From assembly GCA_020025675.1 (NCBI GenBank), contig JAHHRS010000021.1:1-30372 (forward strand): DNA of 30,372 nucleotides. The letters are read 5' to 3'. Shown in pieces: positions 14,932-23,662 of this stretch. Both the position numbers and the translations under genes were made by a program. The notes under the pieces are model-generated. The model was not told the origin of the DNA. It saw only the letters and a list, made by a program, of their open reading frames with translations, and ran no database searches. Each line of letters starts with the position of its first letter. Within the stretch, counting starts at the first letter, position 1. Origin of the DNA: Oscillospiraceae bacterium. GTDB lineage: Bacteria > Bacillota > Clostridia > Oscillospirales > Oscillospiraceae.

Positions 14932-16605
14932 TTATTCAACTGAAATCATGTAGTAGTAAACAGGCTGATTACCGCACACTACGCTGACTTCTGCCTCTGG
15001 GAAGCAGCCGGTTATAGTGGCTGCGTTATCGTTTGCTTCACTCTCGGTGACGTTTTCGCCGTAATAAACGGTGATAAACTCAGGTGAAAAATTATCAAAA
15101 GCCCAGCTAAGTTCTTTAAAAAGCGTCTTAATATTGGTGTAACTGCCGAGCAGAGCACCGTCCAGCAGAGCCAGAAACTCCCCTGCGTGGATAACGTGAC
15201 CGTCAAAGTCAGAATCTCTTGCGGCATAAGTGACCATAGCGGTATGCACATTATCTATAGCTTCCTTCATAGTCTCCATCATGACTTCCTCCCCGTCGTC
15301 GGGGTTGAAGTTAAGGAGAGCGGAAACACCCTGGGGAACTGTCTTTGTGGGCATAACAATAACTTTTTTATCGGTAAGTGGCACACACTGCTCAGCGGCC
15401 ATAATTATATTCTTATTATTGGGGAAAACTAAAACGGTAGAGGCAGGGGTCTTGTTAATTTCCTTTAAAATATCGTCAGTGGAAGGGTTCATTGTCTGAC
15501 CGCCGGTGACGACTCTGTCAGCACCTAACTCCAAAAAGAGGTTCTCCATGCCGCTTCCGGCACAAACGGTTACTACACCGAATTCCTTTTCAGGCTCGGC
15601 AATAGTTTCTTCCTCAACCTCAGGCTCTTTTATGCCCTGAGCTGCTTCAGAACTGCCTGCATTGGTAATGGCGGAATGCTGAAGCTTCATATTTTCAATC
15701 TTGACCGTGACAAAATGGCCGTAGGTCACAGCCTCTGAAAGTGCTTTGCCGGGGTCATTGGTATGAACATGGACTTTTATTATTTCATCATCGTCCACAA
15801 CCACAACGCAGTCTCCCAGATCCTCAAGGAAAGCACGGAGTAATGCGGGATCCTTTGTGTTCTCACGCTCCACTATAAATTCAGTGCAGTAGGAGAAGCG
15901 GATGTCATCGGTGTTATATTCCGCAAAATCCGCTCCGGAGGAGGCAGGCTCAGAAATTTTAACATCGGGAGCCTCAGCGGGAGTTTCCATCTCTCCCTTA
16001 AAGGAGGCAAGCATGGCTTTGAGAATTATAATATAACCTTTGCCGCCGGCATCCACAACGCCCGCTTTTTTGAGCACAGGGTTTAAATTAACGGTGTCTT
16101 CAAGAGCTTCCTCACCGGCCTCTATGGCACAGGCCAAAGTGTTCTCCATGGAAGCGCCTGCACCGGCTGCCTCAACAGCAGCCTCTGATGCCAGACGTGA
16201 AACGGTGAGTATGGTGCCTTCCGCCGGTTTCATAACGGCCTTATATGCAGCATCAACACCGTCAGCCATAGCACCGGAAAATTCCACAGCGCCGGCAGTC
16301 TCCATGCCTTTAAGTCTCTTTGCGATGCCTCTGAAAAGCAGGGAGAGGATAACACCGGAGTTTCCTCTGGCTCCTCTGAGAAGGGCGGCAGAAACACAGC
16401 CGGACGCATCCTCAATGGAGTCAAAGCTTCTCTTGCGAAGCTCGGTTGCAGCATTGGAAAGGGTGAGCCCCATGTTCGTACCTGTATCACCGTCAGGTAC
16501 GGGAAAAACATTCAGCTCATTTATCATTTGGATATTTGCGTGAAGTGCCGCGTCTGCACAAAGGATCATGTCCTTAAACGCCGCGGCGTCAATGTAATCT
16601 CTCAA
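14932..16605 (-). CDS. fakA: Fatty acid kinase catalytic subunit FakA-like (DAK2 domain, YloV)
   Basis: The 557-residue protein has an N-terminal DAK2/DhaL ATP-binding domain (about 1-200) with FPVPDGDTGTNMGLTL, whose aspartates bind Mg-ATP, and GARGNSGVILSLLFRG. A middle domain (VHVHTNDPGKALSEA region) and a C-terminal DegV-like domain (about 340-557) follow. In Staphylococcus, FakA phosphorylates fatty acids presented by FakB proteins for phospholipid synthesis. No fakB is in the window. The start is TTG at 16605, supported by GGAGGTG 7 nt upstream; the predicted MRDYIDAAAFKDMIL start matches the family. It follows the asp23 gene by 29 nt, the usual arrangement in Bacillota. Confidence 0.93.
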   Translation of the reverse strand: MRDYIDAAAFKDMILCADAALHANIQMINELNVFPVPDGDTGTNMGLTLSNAATELRKRSFDSIEDASGCVSAALLRGARGNSGVILSLLFRGIAKRLKGMETAGAVEFSGAMADGVDAAYKAVMKPAEGTILTVSRLASEAAVEAAGAGASMENTLACAIEAGEEALEDTVNLNPVLKKAGVVDAGGKGYIIILKAMLASFKGEMETPAEAPDVKISEPASSGADFAEYNTDDIRFSYCTEFIVERENTKDPALLRAFLEDLGDCVVVVDDDEIIKVHVHTNDPGKALSEAVTYGHFVTVKIENMKLQHSAITNAGSSEAAQGIKEPEVEEETIAEPEKEFGVVTVCAGSGMENLFLELGADRVVTGGQTMNPSTDDILKEINKTPASTVLVFPNNKNIIMAAEQCVPLTDKKVIVMPTKTVPQGVSALLNFNPDDGEEVMMETMKEAIDNVHTAMVTYAARDSDFDGHVIHAGEFLALLDGALLGSYTNIKTLFKELSWAFDNFSPEFITVYYGENVTESEANDNAATITGCFPEAEVSVVCGNQPVYYYMISVE

Positions 16606-16634
16606 TTAAAGCACCTCCGGGGGCAGCCTAAGGC

Positions 16635-16985
16635 TTATCCCATTATCGTATCTATATAAACGTCAACATTCTTTACAGCCACACCGGTAGTTTTCTCCAG
16701 CTTGTAGCTGACTTCTTTCATAATACTTCTGGATACGGCGCTGATGTTTACACCGTGGTCAACTCCTATATGAAGCTCAAGCGAAACACTGCCGTCATCA
16801 TTGTAATTGACCTCCACGCCCTTAGACATGGATTCTCTGCGTAAAAGCTGTAAGGGACCTCCCTCACGGCTGCGACCTGCCATCCCTTTTACGCCGAAGC
16901 AGCTTGTTGCGGCATCTCCTGCGAGGTTCGAGAAAACCTCGTTGGTGATGCTTATGCTGCCGTTGTCGTTAATTATATTCACCAT
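16635..16985 (-). CDS. Asp23/Gls24 family envelope stress protein (YloU-like)
   Basis: The 116-residue protein has the Asp23 fold pattern: GSISITNEVFSNLAGDAATS, a conserved FGVKGMAGRSREGG segment, then LHIGVDHGVNISAVSRSIMK and a final VDVYIDTIMG-type strand. Asp23 proteins lie along the membrane and are linked to envelope stress; YloU-type members are usually encoded immediately before fakA, as here. AAGGAG lies 9 nt before the ATG at 16985. The exact role is not established. Confidence 0.93.
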   Translation of the reverse strand: MVNIINDNGSISITNEVFSNLAGDAATSCFGVKGMAGRSREGGPLQLLRRESMSKGVEVNYNDDGSVSLELHIGVDHGVNISAVSRSIMKEVSYKLEKTTGVAVKNVDVYIDTIMG

Positions 16986-17057
16986 ATGACGAGCTCCTTC
17001 CTCTTGCTGATTTATAAATTTAAGTTTTCACGCCGAAGGCGCAAAACCGATTGTACA

Positions 17058-17086
17058 ATTATAATACACATAAGATAAAAGCACAA
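17058..17086 (-). promoter_or_regulatory. sigma-A-like promoter of the asp23-fakA operon
   Basis: On the minus strand TTGTGC (17086-17081) and TATAAT (17063-17058) are separated by 17 nt. The predicted start is about 65 nt before the asp23 ATG. The leader holds a short CGCC/GGCG hairpin near 17035. Confidence 0.6.
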
Positions 17087-17190
17087 GTGAAACTTGAATT
17101 ATTTTACTACAAACGGAACTTTCTGTCTAAAAATCACAATTTTTATGCTGAAATGAGGCTTTTGGCATGTGTTTTTGTACGTCTTAACTG

Positions 17191-17219
17191 TTTACATTTT
17201 GACAATTTAATGTTAAAAT
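17191..17219 (+). promoter_or_regulatory. Candidate promoter of nifJ
   Basis: TTTACA (17191-17196) and TAAAAT (17214-17219) are separated by 17 nt, leaving a leader of about 95 nt before the nifJ ATG. An overlapping TTGACA at 17199-17204 has no good -10 box at the normal distance. The 336-nt spacer 16986-17321 otherwise holds only this and the divergent asp23 promoter. Confidence 0.5.
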
Positions 17220-17321
17220 TATTCTGTTCTAATATGTCATGCGCCCAGAGCAGATGTTCTGAGTGCCTATTTGCATACACAAAAGGACACAGCAAAATTT
17301 TATATGGAGATGATTATAGAC

Positions 17322-20300
17322 ATGAGACACTTCAAGACTATGGACGGTAACACCGCCGCCGCCCACGTATCCTACGCATTTACTGAAGTTGCAGCTATTT
17401 ACCCCATCACTCCCTCCAGCCCTATGGCAGACTTTGTTGACCAGTGGGCAGCACAGGGAAGAAAGAACATTTTTGGTTCCACTGTTAAGGTTCAGGAGAT
17501 GCAGGCAGAGTCCGGCGCTGCCGGTGCCGTACACGGCGCACTTAACGCAGGCGCTCTGACCACTACCTACACCGCATCTCAGGGACTTCTTCTTATGATC
17601 CCCAATATGTACAAGATAGCGGGAGAACTTCTGCCCGCAGTTTTCCATGTAAGCGCACGTTCCCTTGCAAGCCATGCTCTGAACATCTTCGGTGACCATT
17701 CTGACGTTATGGCATGCCGTCAGACCGGCTTTGCAATGCTGGCCGAGAGCAATGTTCAGGAAGTTATGGATCTGGCTCCTGTTGCTCACCTTGCCGCAAT
17801 TAAGGGCCGTGTTCCCTTCCTCAACTTCTTTGACGGCTTCCGCACCTCTCACGAGCTGCAGAAGATTCAGGTCTGGGATTATGAGGATCTGAAGGACATG
17901 GTAGATATGGACGCCGTTGAGGCTTTCCGTGCCCGTGCTCTCTCTTCCGAGCACCCCACCATGCGTGGTTCTCACGAAAACGGTGATATATTCTTCCAGA
18001 ACCGTGAAGCTTCCAACAAGTACTACCAGGCAGTTCCCGAAATTGTTGAGGAGTACATGGGCAAGATTAACGAAAAACTGGGTACCGATTACCAGCTCTT
18101 TAACTACTACGGTGCTCCCGATGCCGACCGTGTTATTGTAGCTATGGGTTCCGTATGCGACGTTGCAGAGGAAGTTATAGACTATCTGACCGCTCAGGGC
18201 GAGAAGGTCGGCCTTATCAAGGTTCGCCTGTTCCGTCCCTTCTGCCCCGATAAGCTCATTGCTGCTATTCCCGCAAGCTGCAAGAAGCTGGCAGTTCTTG
18301 ACCGCACCAAAGAGCCCGGCGCACAGGGCGAACCCCTTTATATGGATGTTGTTACCGCTCTTGCAAACGCAGGCAAGACCGATATTTCCGTTATAGGCGG
18401 CCGCTACGGCTTAGGCTCCAAGGACACTCCTCCCGCCTCTCTCTTCGCTGTTTACAACGAACTTAAGAAGGCTGAGCCCAAGCACCAGTTTACCATCGGC
18501 ATTATCGATGATGTTACTCACCTGTCTCTTACTGAAGAGCCTGCACCAAGCACTGCAGCTCCCGGCACCATTGAGTGCAAGTTCTGGGGTCTTGGCGGTG
18601 ACGGTACTGTTGGCGCAAACAAAAACTCCATTAAAATTATTGGCGACCACACCGATAAGTTTGTTCAGGCATACTTCCAGTATGACTCCAAGAAAACCGG
18701 CGGTGTAACCATAAGCCATCTGCGCTTCGGCGATAACCCCATAAAGAGCCCGTATTATATTAACAAGGCTGACTTCGTTGCCTGCCATGTTCCTTCCTAT
18801 ATAACCAAGGGCTTCCCCATCGTACGTGACGTTAAGCCCGGCGGCGCTTTCCTTGTGAACTGCCAGTGGGATTTCGCAGAGCTTGAGCATCATCTTGATG
18901 CCGCTTCCAAGCGCTACATTGCCAAGAACAACATCCAGCTCTATATGATTAACGCCATCGACCTTGCACAGCAGATCGGTATGGGCAAGCGCACCAACAC
19001 CATCCTCCAGTCCGCATTCTTCACTCTGGCTAAGGTTATGCCTCAGGAAGATGCAATTAAGTATATGAAGGATGCAGCTCTCCACTCCTACCTGAAGAAG
19101 GGTCAGGATATTGTTGACATGAACTATGCCGCCATTGATGCCGGTGCTACTGCCTTCCAGAAGGTAGAGGTTCCCGCATACTGGGCAGACGCTGTTGACA
19201 CCAAGGAAGAGGAAAATCTCTCCGGTCCCGAGAAGACCGTTAAGATGGTACAGAACATTCTCACTCCCGTGGACAAGATGGACGGCGATTCTCTGCCTGT
19301 TTCCACATTTGTTGATCACGCAGACGGTACCTTTGAGCTGGGCGCCTCCGCATACGAGAAGCGCGGCATAGCTGTTTCCGTTCCTGAGTGGGACGGCGAG
19401 AAGTGCATCCAGTGCAACCAGTGTGCCTTCGTATGTCCTCATGCTACCATTCGTCCTTTCGCTCTGAGCGATGAAGAGGCAGCAGCCGCACCTGAAAACG
19501 CACAGATCGTTCCCATCAAGGCCGGTAAGGGCAAGGGCGTTTACAAGTTTACCATGGCTGTATCTCCTCTCGACTGCATGGGTTGCGGAGTCTGCGTAGG
19601 CAAGTGCCCCGTAGGCGCTATCCAGATGGTTCCCATGGAGAGCCAGATAGAAGAGCAGAAGGTCTTTGACTACATGGTAGAAAATGTTGAGGAGAAGCCC
19701 GACATGCTGGCTCTCACCGAAGTCAAGTTCAGCCAGTTTGCTCAGCCTTACCTTGAGTTCTCCGGCTCCTGCGCAGGATGCGCAGAAACCAGCTACGCCC
19801 GTATAGTAACTCAGCTCTACGGCGACCATATGCTTATTTCCAACGCTACCGGATGCTCCTCCATTTGGGGCGGCCCCGCTGCTTCTTCTCCCTACACCGT
19901 TAACAAAGAAGGCAAGGGCCCTGCATGGGCAAACTCCCTCTTTGAGGATAACGCTGAGCACGGACTTGGCATGTATCTCGGTCAGAAGAAGATTCGTGAC
20001 GATCTGAGACAGTACGTTGAGTTCCTGGCTGAGAATGCCGGCAACGAAGACCTTCAGCAGGCAGCAAAGGATTACCTTGCAACCTATGACGACGGCAATG
20101 CCAACCAGGAGCCCACTAAGCGCCTGATTGCTCTCATGGAGGCCGAAGGCCCCTGCTGCGAGGCGGTTACAGAGCTTCTCAAGAAGAAGGATTACCTCAA
20201 CAAGAAGTCCGTCTGGATATTCGGCGGCGACGGTTGGGCATTCGATATAGGCTACGGCGGTGTTGACCATGTTCTTGCTTCCGGTGAGGACGTTAACATC

Positions 20301-20849
20301 TTCGTATTTAACACCGAGGTTTACTCCAACACCGGCGGACAGGCTTCCAAGGCTTCCAACATCGGACAGGTTGCTCAGTTTGCAGCTGCCGGTAAGGAAA
20401 TGAAGTCCAAGAACCTTGCTGAAATGGCTATGACCTACGGCTACGTTTATGTTGCTCAGGTTGCAATGGGTTCCAACAGTGTTCAGACCCTGAAGGCTAT
20501 TGCTGAGGCAGAAGCCCACAAGGGACCCTCACTTATCATCGCCTACGCTCCCTGCGAGATGCACAGCATCCGCGGCGGTATGGCTAACTGCCAGAAGGAG
20601 ATGGAGAAGGCTGTAAAGTGCGGATACTGGAACCTCTTCCGTTTCAACCCCGACAATGCAGAGAAGCCCTTCACTCTCGATAGCAAGGAGCCTGCAGGCG
20701 GCTATCAGGAATTCCTTATGAACGAGGCACGTTACAGCAGACTTACCCGTGAGTTCCCGGATAGAGCAGACGCTCTGTTCGAGCAGTCCGAGGAGAATGC
20801 AAAGCGTCGCTACGAGCACCTGATGAAGCTGAAATCTCTTTACGAGTAA
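17322..20849 (+). CDS. nifJ: Pyruvate:ferredoxin (flavodoxin) oxidoreductase
   Basis: This single-chain enzyme oxidises pyruvate with CoA to acetyl-CoA and CO2, reducing ferredoxin; it is central to anaerobic energy metabolism. The 1175 residues match the family length. The order is: domain I with TMDGNTAAAHVSYAFTE and YPITPSSPMAD, domain III with the gamma-subunit fold, two [4Fe-4S] motifs (CIQCNQCAFVCP from C695 and CMGCGVCVGKCP from C752), GSCAGCAETSY for the third cluster, and the thiamin-diphosphate site (GGDGWAFDIGYGG and NTEVYSNTGGQASKA). The start MRHFKTMDG is the usual one, although GGAG is 12 nt away; ATGs at 17304 and 17310 are alternatives. Codon use is strongly biased to C-ending codons, as in a very highly expressed gene. 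Confidence 0.97.
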   Translation: MRHFKTMDGNTAAAHVSYAFTEVAAIYPITPSSPMADFVDQWAAQGRKNIFGSTVKVQEMQAESGAAGAVHGALNAGALTTTYTASQGLLLMIPNMYKIAGELLPAVFHVSARSLASHALNIFGDHSDVMACRQTGFAMLAESNVQEVMDLAPVAHLAAIKGRVPFLNFFDGFRTSHELQKIQVWDYEDLKDMVDMDAVEAFRARALSSEHPTMRGSHENGDIFFQNREASNKYYQAVPEIVEEYMGKINEKLGTDYQLFNYYGAPDADRVIVAMGSVCDVAEEVIDYLTAQGEKVGLIKVRLFRPFCPDKLIAAIPASCKKLAVLDRTKEPGAQGEPLYMDVVTALANAGKTDISVIGGRYGLGSKDTPPASLFAVYNELKKAEPKHQFTIGIIDDVTHLSLTEEPAPSTAAPGTIECKFWGLGGDGTVGANKNSIKIIGDHTDKFVQAYFQYDSKKTGGVTISHLRFGDNPIKSPYYINKADFVACHVPSYITKGFPIVRDVKPGGAFLVNCQWDFAELEHHLDAASKRYIAKNNIQLYMINAIDLAQQIGMGKRTNTILQSAFFTLAKVMPQEDAIKYMKDAALHSYLKKGQDIVDMNYAAIDAGATAFQKVEVPAYWADAVDTKEEENLSGPEKTVKMVQNILTPVDKMDGDSLPVSTFVDHADGTFELGASAYEKRGIAVSVPEWDGEKCIQCNQCAFVCPHATIRPFALSDEEAAAAPENAQIVPIKAGKGKGVYKFTMAVSPLDCMGCGVCVGKCPVGAIQMVPMESQIEEQKVFDYMVENVEEKPDMLALTEVKFSQFAQPYLEFSGSCAGCAETSYARIVTQLYGDHMLISNATGCSSIWGGPAASSPYTVNKEGKGPAWANSLFEDNAEHGLGMYLGQKKIRDDLRQYVEFLAENAGNEDLQQAAKDYLATYDDGNANQEPTKRLIALMEAEGPCCEAVTELLKKKDYLNKKSVWIFGGDGWAFDIGYGGVDHVLASGEDVNIFVFNTEVYSNTGGQASKASNIGQVAQFAAAGKEMKSKNLAEMAMTYGYVYVAQVAMGSNSVQTLKAIAEAEAHKGPSLIIAYAPCEMHSIRGGMANCQKEMEKAVKCGYWNLFRFNPDNAEKPFTLDSKEPAGGYQEFLMNEARYSRLTREFPDRADALFEQSEENAKRRYEHLMKLKSLYE

Positions 20850-20881
20850 TTTCGCCAGAAAAAGCAATATAAAATAATTCC

Positions 20882-20912
20882 GGCAGGACCGCTTTTGCGG
20901 CCCTGCCTTTTT
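20882..20912 (+). terminator. nifJ terminator
   Basis: An 11-bp stem with one mismatch (20882-20892 with 20897-20907) and a TTTT loop is followed by TTTTT, 32 nt after the nifJ stop. A weaker 6-bp hairpin (20942-20959) follows and may be a backup. Confidence 0.85.
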
Positions 20913-21225
20913 AATGTTTTTTACTATATTTCATAAGAAAAACAGCGTTTTTCCGCTGTATTTATATTTTTAAAATACGAAATTAAAAGAGTGACTCCAA
21001 TGAAAGTATACCGCTCAAATGTATTAAGCTCTCAGAAAATATTTATGAATCGGAGCGGCGGAAACGAGGTTTTACGGCTTTTACCGGACTTTCCCCTGTT
21101 TCTGCATTGCCAAAATTCTAAATTTTATTTTATACATGGGATATGGTATAAAAAACAAATTCTGTCTCGGAAGGGTTGCAAATTTTGAAATGTTATCAGG
21201 AAAATCAGGGCTTATAGATTGAAAC

Positions 21226-21277
21226 GGGTCAAACAGCGTAATTTTAAGTTGACCCTTTCTCCGCAAAATGTTATTAT
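21226..21277 (+). promoter_or_regulatory. Promoter of vanY pair with overlapping inverted repeat
   Basis: TTGACC (21249-21254) and TATTAT (21272-21277) are separated by 17 nt, and the transcription start would lie just before the AGGAGG of the first vanY. The inverted repeat GGGTCAA (21226-21232) / TTGACCC (21249-21255) overlaps the -35 box and could be an operator. The rest of the 457-nt spacer (20850-21306) holds the nifJ terminator and AT-rich sequence with no credible gene. Confidence 0.5.
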
Positions 21278-21306
21278 TACAGTGTTTAAGACAGGAGGAA
21301 TATGCT

Positions 21307-22203
21307 ATGCAGCGAAACAGCGTTGTCCGAATTGTAATGGCAGTTATAGTGCTTTTGCTTTTCGGCATTTACCAATATGCTCATGTGTCGGATGGTCCGT
21401 TTTCATATAAAGTGGAGGAGTTTATCAATAAGGATAATTCAGCCCCTTCAGAAGAAGTGGCAGATAGCAGCGGAGAGGAGTCACCCGCTCCCGCAGAAGA
21501 GCCTGAAACAGCAGCAGAACCCTCGCCTACGCCAACTGTTGACCCAAATTCTCCTGAGGGAAGAGCCGCCGCTCTCGGACTGCCCAAGCCCCCGGATATA
21601 GATATTAACTCATGGGAGTACCTTCTCGCAAACCCTGACCACAGTATAGAGGAATATGAGCCGCCTCTTGCTAAGTATAAAACTGCCGGTATGCCGGAAA
21701 ACATAATGTCTAACCAGTGGGGAGACGGACTCCGTTTTGATGAGCGCATTTTTGATGCTATGACAGAGTTTGTTACTGCCGCAGGCAACGAGGGATTAAA
21801 TGTCTATCTCTCTTCCGGGTACAGAAGCTACGATGAACAGAGTGCAAACTTTAACCGTAAGCTCAATGAAGGAATGACTCCGGATGTGGCTAAAAAGATA
21901 GTGGCAGTTCCCGGTACCAGCGAGCATCAGACAGGTCTTGCCTGTGACATTACCGACCGTTACTATGAGCGTAAGGACTCTTCTCTGGAGAATACCGAGC
22001 TTTATAAGTGGATGTATGCTCACTGTCAGGACTATGGATTCATTCTGCGCTATCCTAAGGATAAGGAAGATATAACCCAGATAATTTATGAACCGTGGCA
22101 CTTCCGCTATGTGGGCGAGGAAGCCGCAAAGTACATAATGGAAAATAATCTCTGCTATGAAGAATTCTATGCTTTGTATGTAGATGAAAGTCAGGGAGCA
22201 TAA
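21307..22203 (+). CDS. VanY-family D-alanyl-D-alanine carboxypeptidase, membrane anchored
   Basis: The ATG at 21307 has AGGAGG 8 nt upstream; an in-frame codon further left lacks one. The 298-residue protein has an N-terminal membrane anchor (about 7-25), a Pro/Glu-rich linker (about 45-95) and a LAS-superfamily zinc peptidase domain. Active-site motifs are SGYRSYDEQ, SEHQTGLACDIT (His and Asp zinc ligands) and EPWHFRYVG (catalytic Glu and third zinc ligand His). Such enzymes cut the terminal D-Ala from peptidoglycan stem peptides. There is no vanH/A/X or vanRS nearby, so a resistance role is not indicated. Its stop overlaps the start of a paralogue by 1 nt. Confidence 0.93.
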   Translation: MQRNSVVRIVMAVIVLLLFGIYQYAHVSDGPFSYKVEEFINKDNSAPSEEVADSSGEESPAPAEEPETAAEPSPTPTVDPNSPEGRAAALGLPKPPDIDINSWEYLLANPDHSIEEYEPPLAKYKTAGMPENIMSNQWGDGLRFDERIFDAMTEFVTAAGNEGLNVYLSSGYRSYDEQSANFNRKLNEGMTPDVAKKIVAVPGTSEHQTGLACDITDRYYERKDSSLENTELYKWMYAHCQDYGFILRYPKDKEDITQIIYEPWHFRYVGEEAAKYIMENNLCYEEFYALYVDESQGA

Positions 22204-23012
22204 TGGAGAAAATGAAAAAGAATGCTTTTTTAAAATTAATTGCCCTTCTTGTGTCTGTTTCAGCTTTCTTTTCTCTTACTGCCTGCTCCGATAAAAAAGA
22301 ACTGCCGGAACCGGCTGACACATCAGCTGAATTACAGGCGGAGACAGAAAAACCGGAAAACAGTCCGGAACCCAGCCCTTCACCTGAACCCGCTTTGCCG
22401 CCGTTACCGGATATAGACATAAACAGCTGGGAATTTGCCGTAACAAACTCATATAACAGTATTTCCGAATATGAGCCACCCTACGGCGCAGTTGAAGGAC
22501 AGGGCATAGACGCTCGCATAGCAGAGAAGTTATCAGGCTTTTTGAACGCTGCGAGAGATGCGGGGTATGAGGTGTACTCTGCCGTTAGCTACCGAAATTA
22601 TGAACATATAAGCGTGAATTACCACAAACGGATAGCAGAAGGAAATGATGCTGCAACTGTATCCCAGACTTTTCTTGCTCCCGGATTGAACGACCACCAG
22701 ACCGGCCTTTCTTTTGACCTGACAACAGATGCAAGCAATAATATTAACTACGGTAACTTTCATCAGGAAGGGATAGAAGAGACTGACGCTTATAAATGGA
22801 TGGTTGAGCACTGCAAGGATTACGGATTTATCCTTCGATACCCCAAGGATAAGGAAGAGTATTACGGCGTTCCGTGCTCTAACGCACATTTCCGCTATGT
22901 GGGTGAGGAAGCCGCAAAGTACATAATGGAAAATAATCTCTGCCTTGAGGAGTTTATACGGCTTTATGATGAAAAAGCTGTATTTGTGCCCTCTATTGAC
23001 GTGGAAAAATAA
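22203..23012 (+). CDS. VanY-family lipoprotein, probable inactive paralogue
   Basis: The 269-residue protein starts with a lipoprotein signal peptide (LTAC, predicted lipidated Cys28), then a Pro/Glu/Ser linker (PEPSPSPEP) and a VanY-type domain. Compared with the gene before it, SGYRSYDEQ has become VSYRNYEHI and EPWHFRYVG has become SNAHFRYVG. The first change loses the Gln, and the second loses the catalytic Glu and the Trp. The zinc-ligand segment NDHQTGLSFDL is kept. It may therefore bind zinc or peptidoglycan without cleaving it. The two genes share PDIDINSWE, DYGFILRYPKDKE and FRYVGEEAAKYIMENNLC and surely arose by duplication. Start ATG overlaps the previous stop (TAATG). Confidence 0.9.
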   Translation: MEKMKKNAFLKLIALLVSVSAFFSLTACSDKKELPEPADTSAELQAETEKPENSPEPSPSPEPALPPLPDIDINSWEFAVTNSYNSISEYEPPYGAVEGQGIDARIAEKLSGFLNAARDAGYEVYSAVSYRNYEHISVNYHKRIAEGNDAATVSQTFLAPGLNDHQTGLSFDLTTDASNNINYGNFHQEGIEETDAYKWMVEHCKDYGFILRYPKDKEEYYGVPCSNAHFRYVGEEAAKYIMENNLCLEEFIRLYDEKAVFVPSIDVEK

Positions 23013-23014
23013 AG

Positions 23015-23047
23015 AATATCCCCCGATGCTCTGCATCGGGGGATATT
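23015..23047. terminator. Hairpin between convergent vanY pair and GerMN gene
   Basis: A perfect 15-bp stem (23015-23029 with 23033-23047) closes a 3-nt loop. The rightward side has only a short T-run; the leftward side continues into CTTTATTTTT. It can serve both converging transcripts. Confidence 0.8.
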
Positions 23048-23086
23048 TCGTGCGGCAGTAAATTTTTAAGTGTGATTTGGGGAGAG

Positions 23087-23662
23087 TTAATTGCTGAAAA
23101 ATTCCAGCTCGTAATCGTAGATGTTATGTCCGGAGACCAGGGTTTCACCGTCAACTGTTATAAACATACCGTTGCCATTGAAGGCATCAAGGAAGGTGTT
23201 TACAATGCTGCCCATAATTATGGTTTCGCCGGCGGTACCCATGGAACTTAAAAGAGCTGAGAAGTTGCCGCTGACATCCAGATTTAAAACTCCGTTATCT
23301 GAGTTAAAGCTGTTTGCAACCACAGGCTCGGAGAGAACGCCCTTGCTGTACAGCAGGTCCAGAAGTGCCTGAGCACTTATTTCGGGAACTTCTCCATTTT
23401 CGGCTATTAGCTTCTCGGCATTTTCGTCTCCGTGATAATATGTGACGGTCTCAGATGTGGCGGAAGGAGTCTCTGCGCTTTCGGGTATGGGAGCAGCGGT
23501 GTATTCCGCTGTGTCCGGAGAGGCGGAGGGGGCAGTTTCAGCGTTTTCGGGAGCAGGGGAGGAAGAAAGCTCTGCTTTTTCACTATCCTGACTGTCGGTT
23601 CCGCATGCGGCAAAACTCAGCACCGTAATAACCGCCATAATTAATGCAAATAATTTTTTCAT
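23087..23662 (-). CDS. Lipoprotein with GerMN-like domain
   Basis: The 191-residue protein has a lipoprotein signal peptide (FAAC, predicted lipidated Cys20) and a low-complexity Ser/Pro/Glu/Ala linker to about residue 75. A C-terminal domain of about 100 residues follows: ISAQALLDLLYSKGVL, then NSDNGVLNLDVSGNFSALL, GTAGETIIMGSIVNTFL and FITVDGETLVSGHNIYD. This strand-helix order is that of the GerMN domain (sporulation and spore germination). B. subtilis GerM itself is a lipoprotein that works at the forespore membrane, but many single-domain GerMN lipoproteins have no known role. GAAAGGA precedes the ATG. It converges with the vanY pair, whose second product has a similar layout of lipid anchor, linker and domain. 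Confidence 0.75.
   Translation of the reverse strand: MKKLFALIMAVITVLSFAACGTDSQDSEKAELSSSPAPENAETAPSASPDTAEYTAAPIPESAETPSATSETVTYYHGDENAEKLIAENGEVPEISAQALLDLLYSKGVLSEPVVANSFNSDNGVLNLDVSGNFSALLSSMGTAGETIIMGSIVNTFLDAFNGNGMFITVDGETLVSGHNIYDYELEFFSN

Noticed and set aside
18411..20519. Very long open frame (about 700 codons) antisense to nifJ
   Set aside because: It mirrors the coding frame of nifJ, has no ribosome site, and its translation is low-complexity and Cys/Gly/Leu/Val-rich. It results from the restricted codon use of nifJ.
20991..21188. Possible 62-65 codon gene between nifJ and the vanY pair
   Set aside because: No ribosome site, no promoter of note, and a composition typical of AT-rich noncoding DNA.
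21307..22203. Vancomycin-resistance cluster because of the VanY family
   Set aside because: No vanH, ligase, vanX, vanR or vanS in the window. VanY-family peptidases are common in ordinary wall metabolism.
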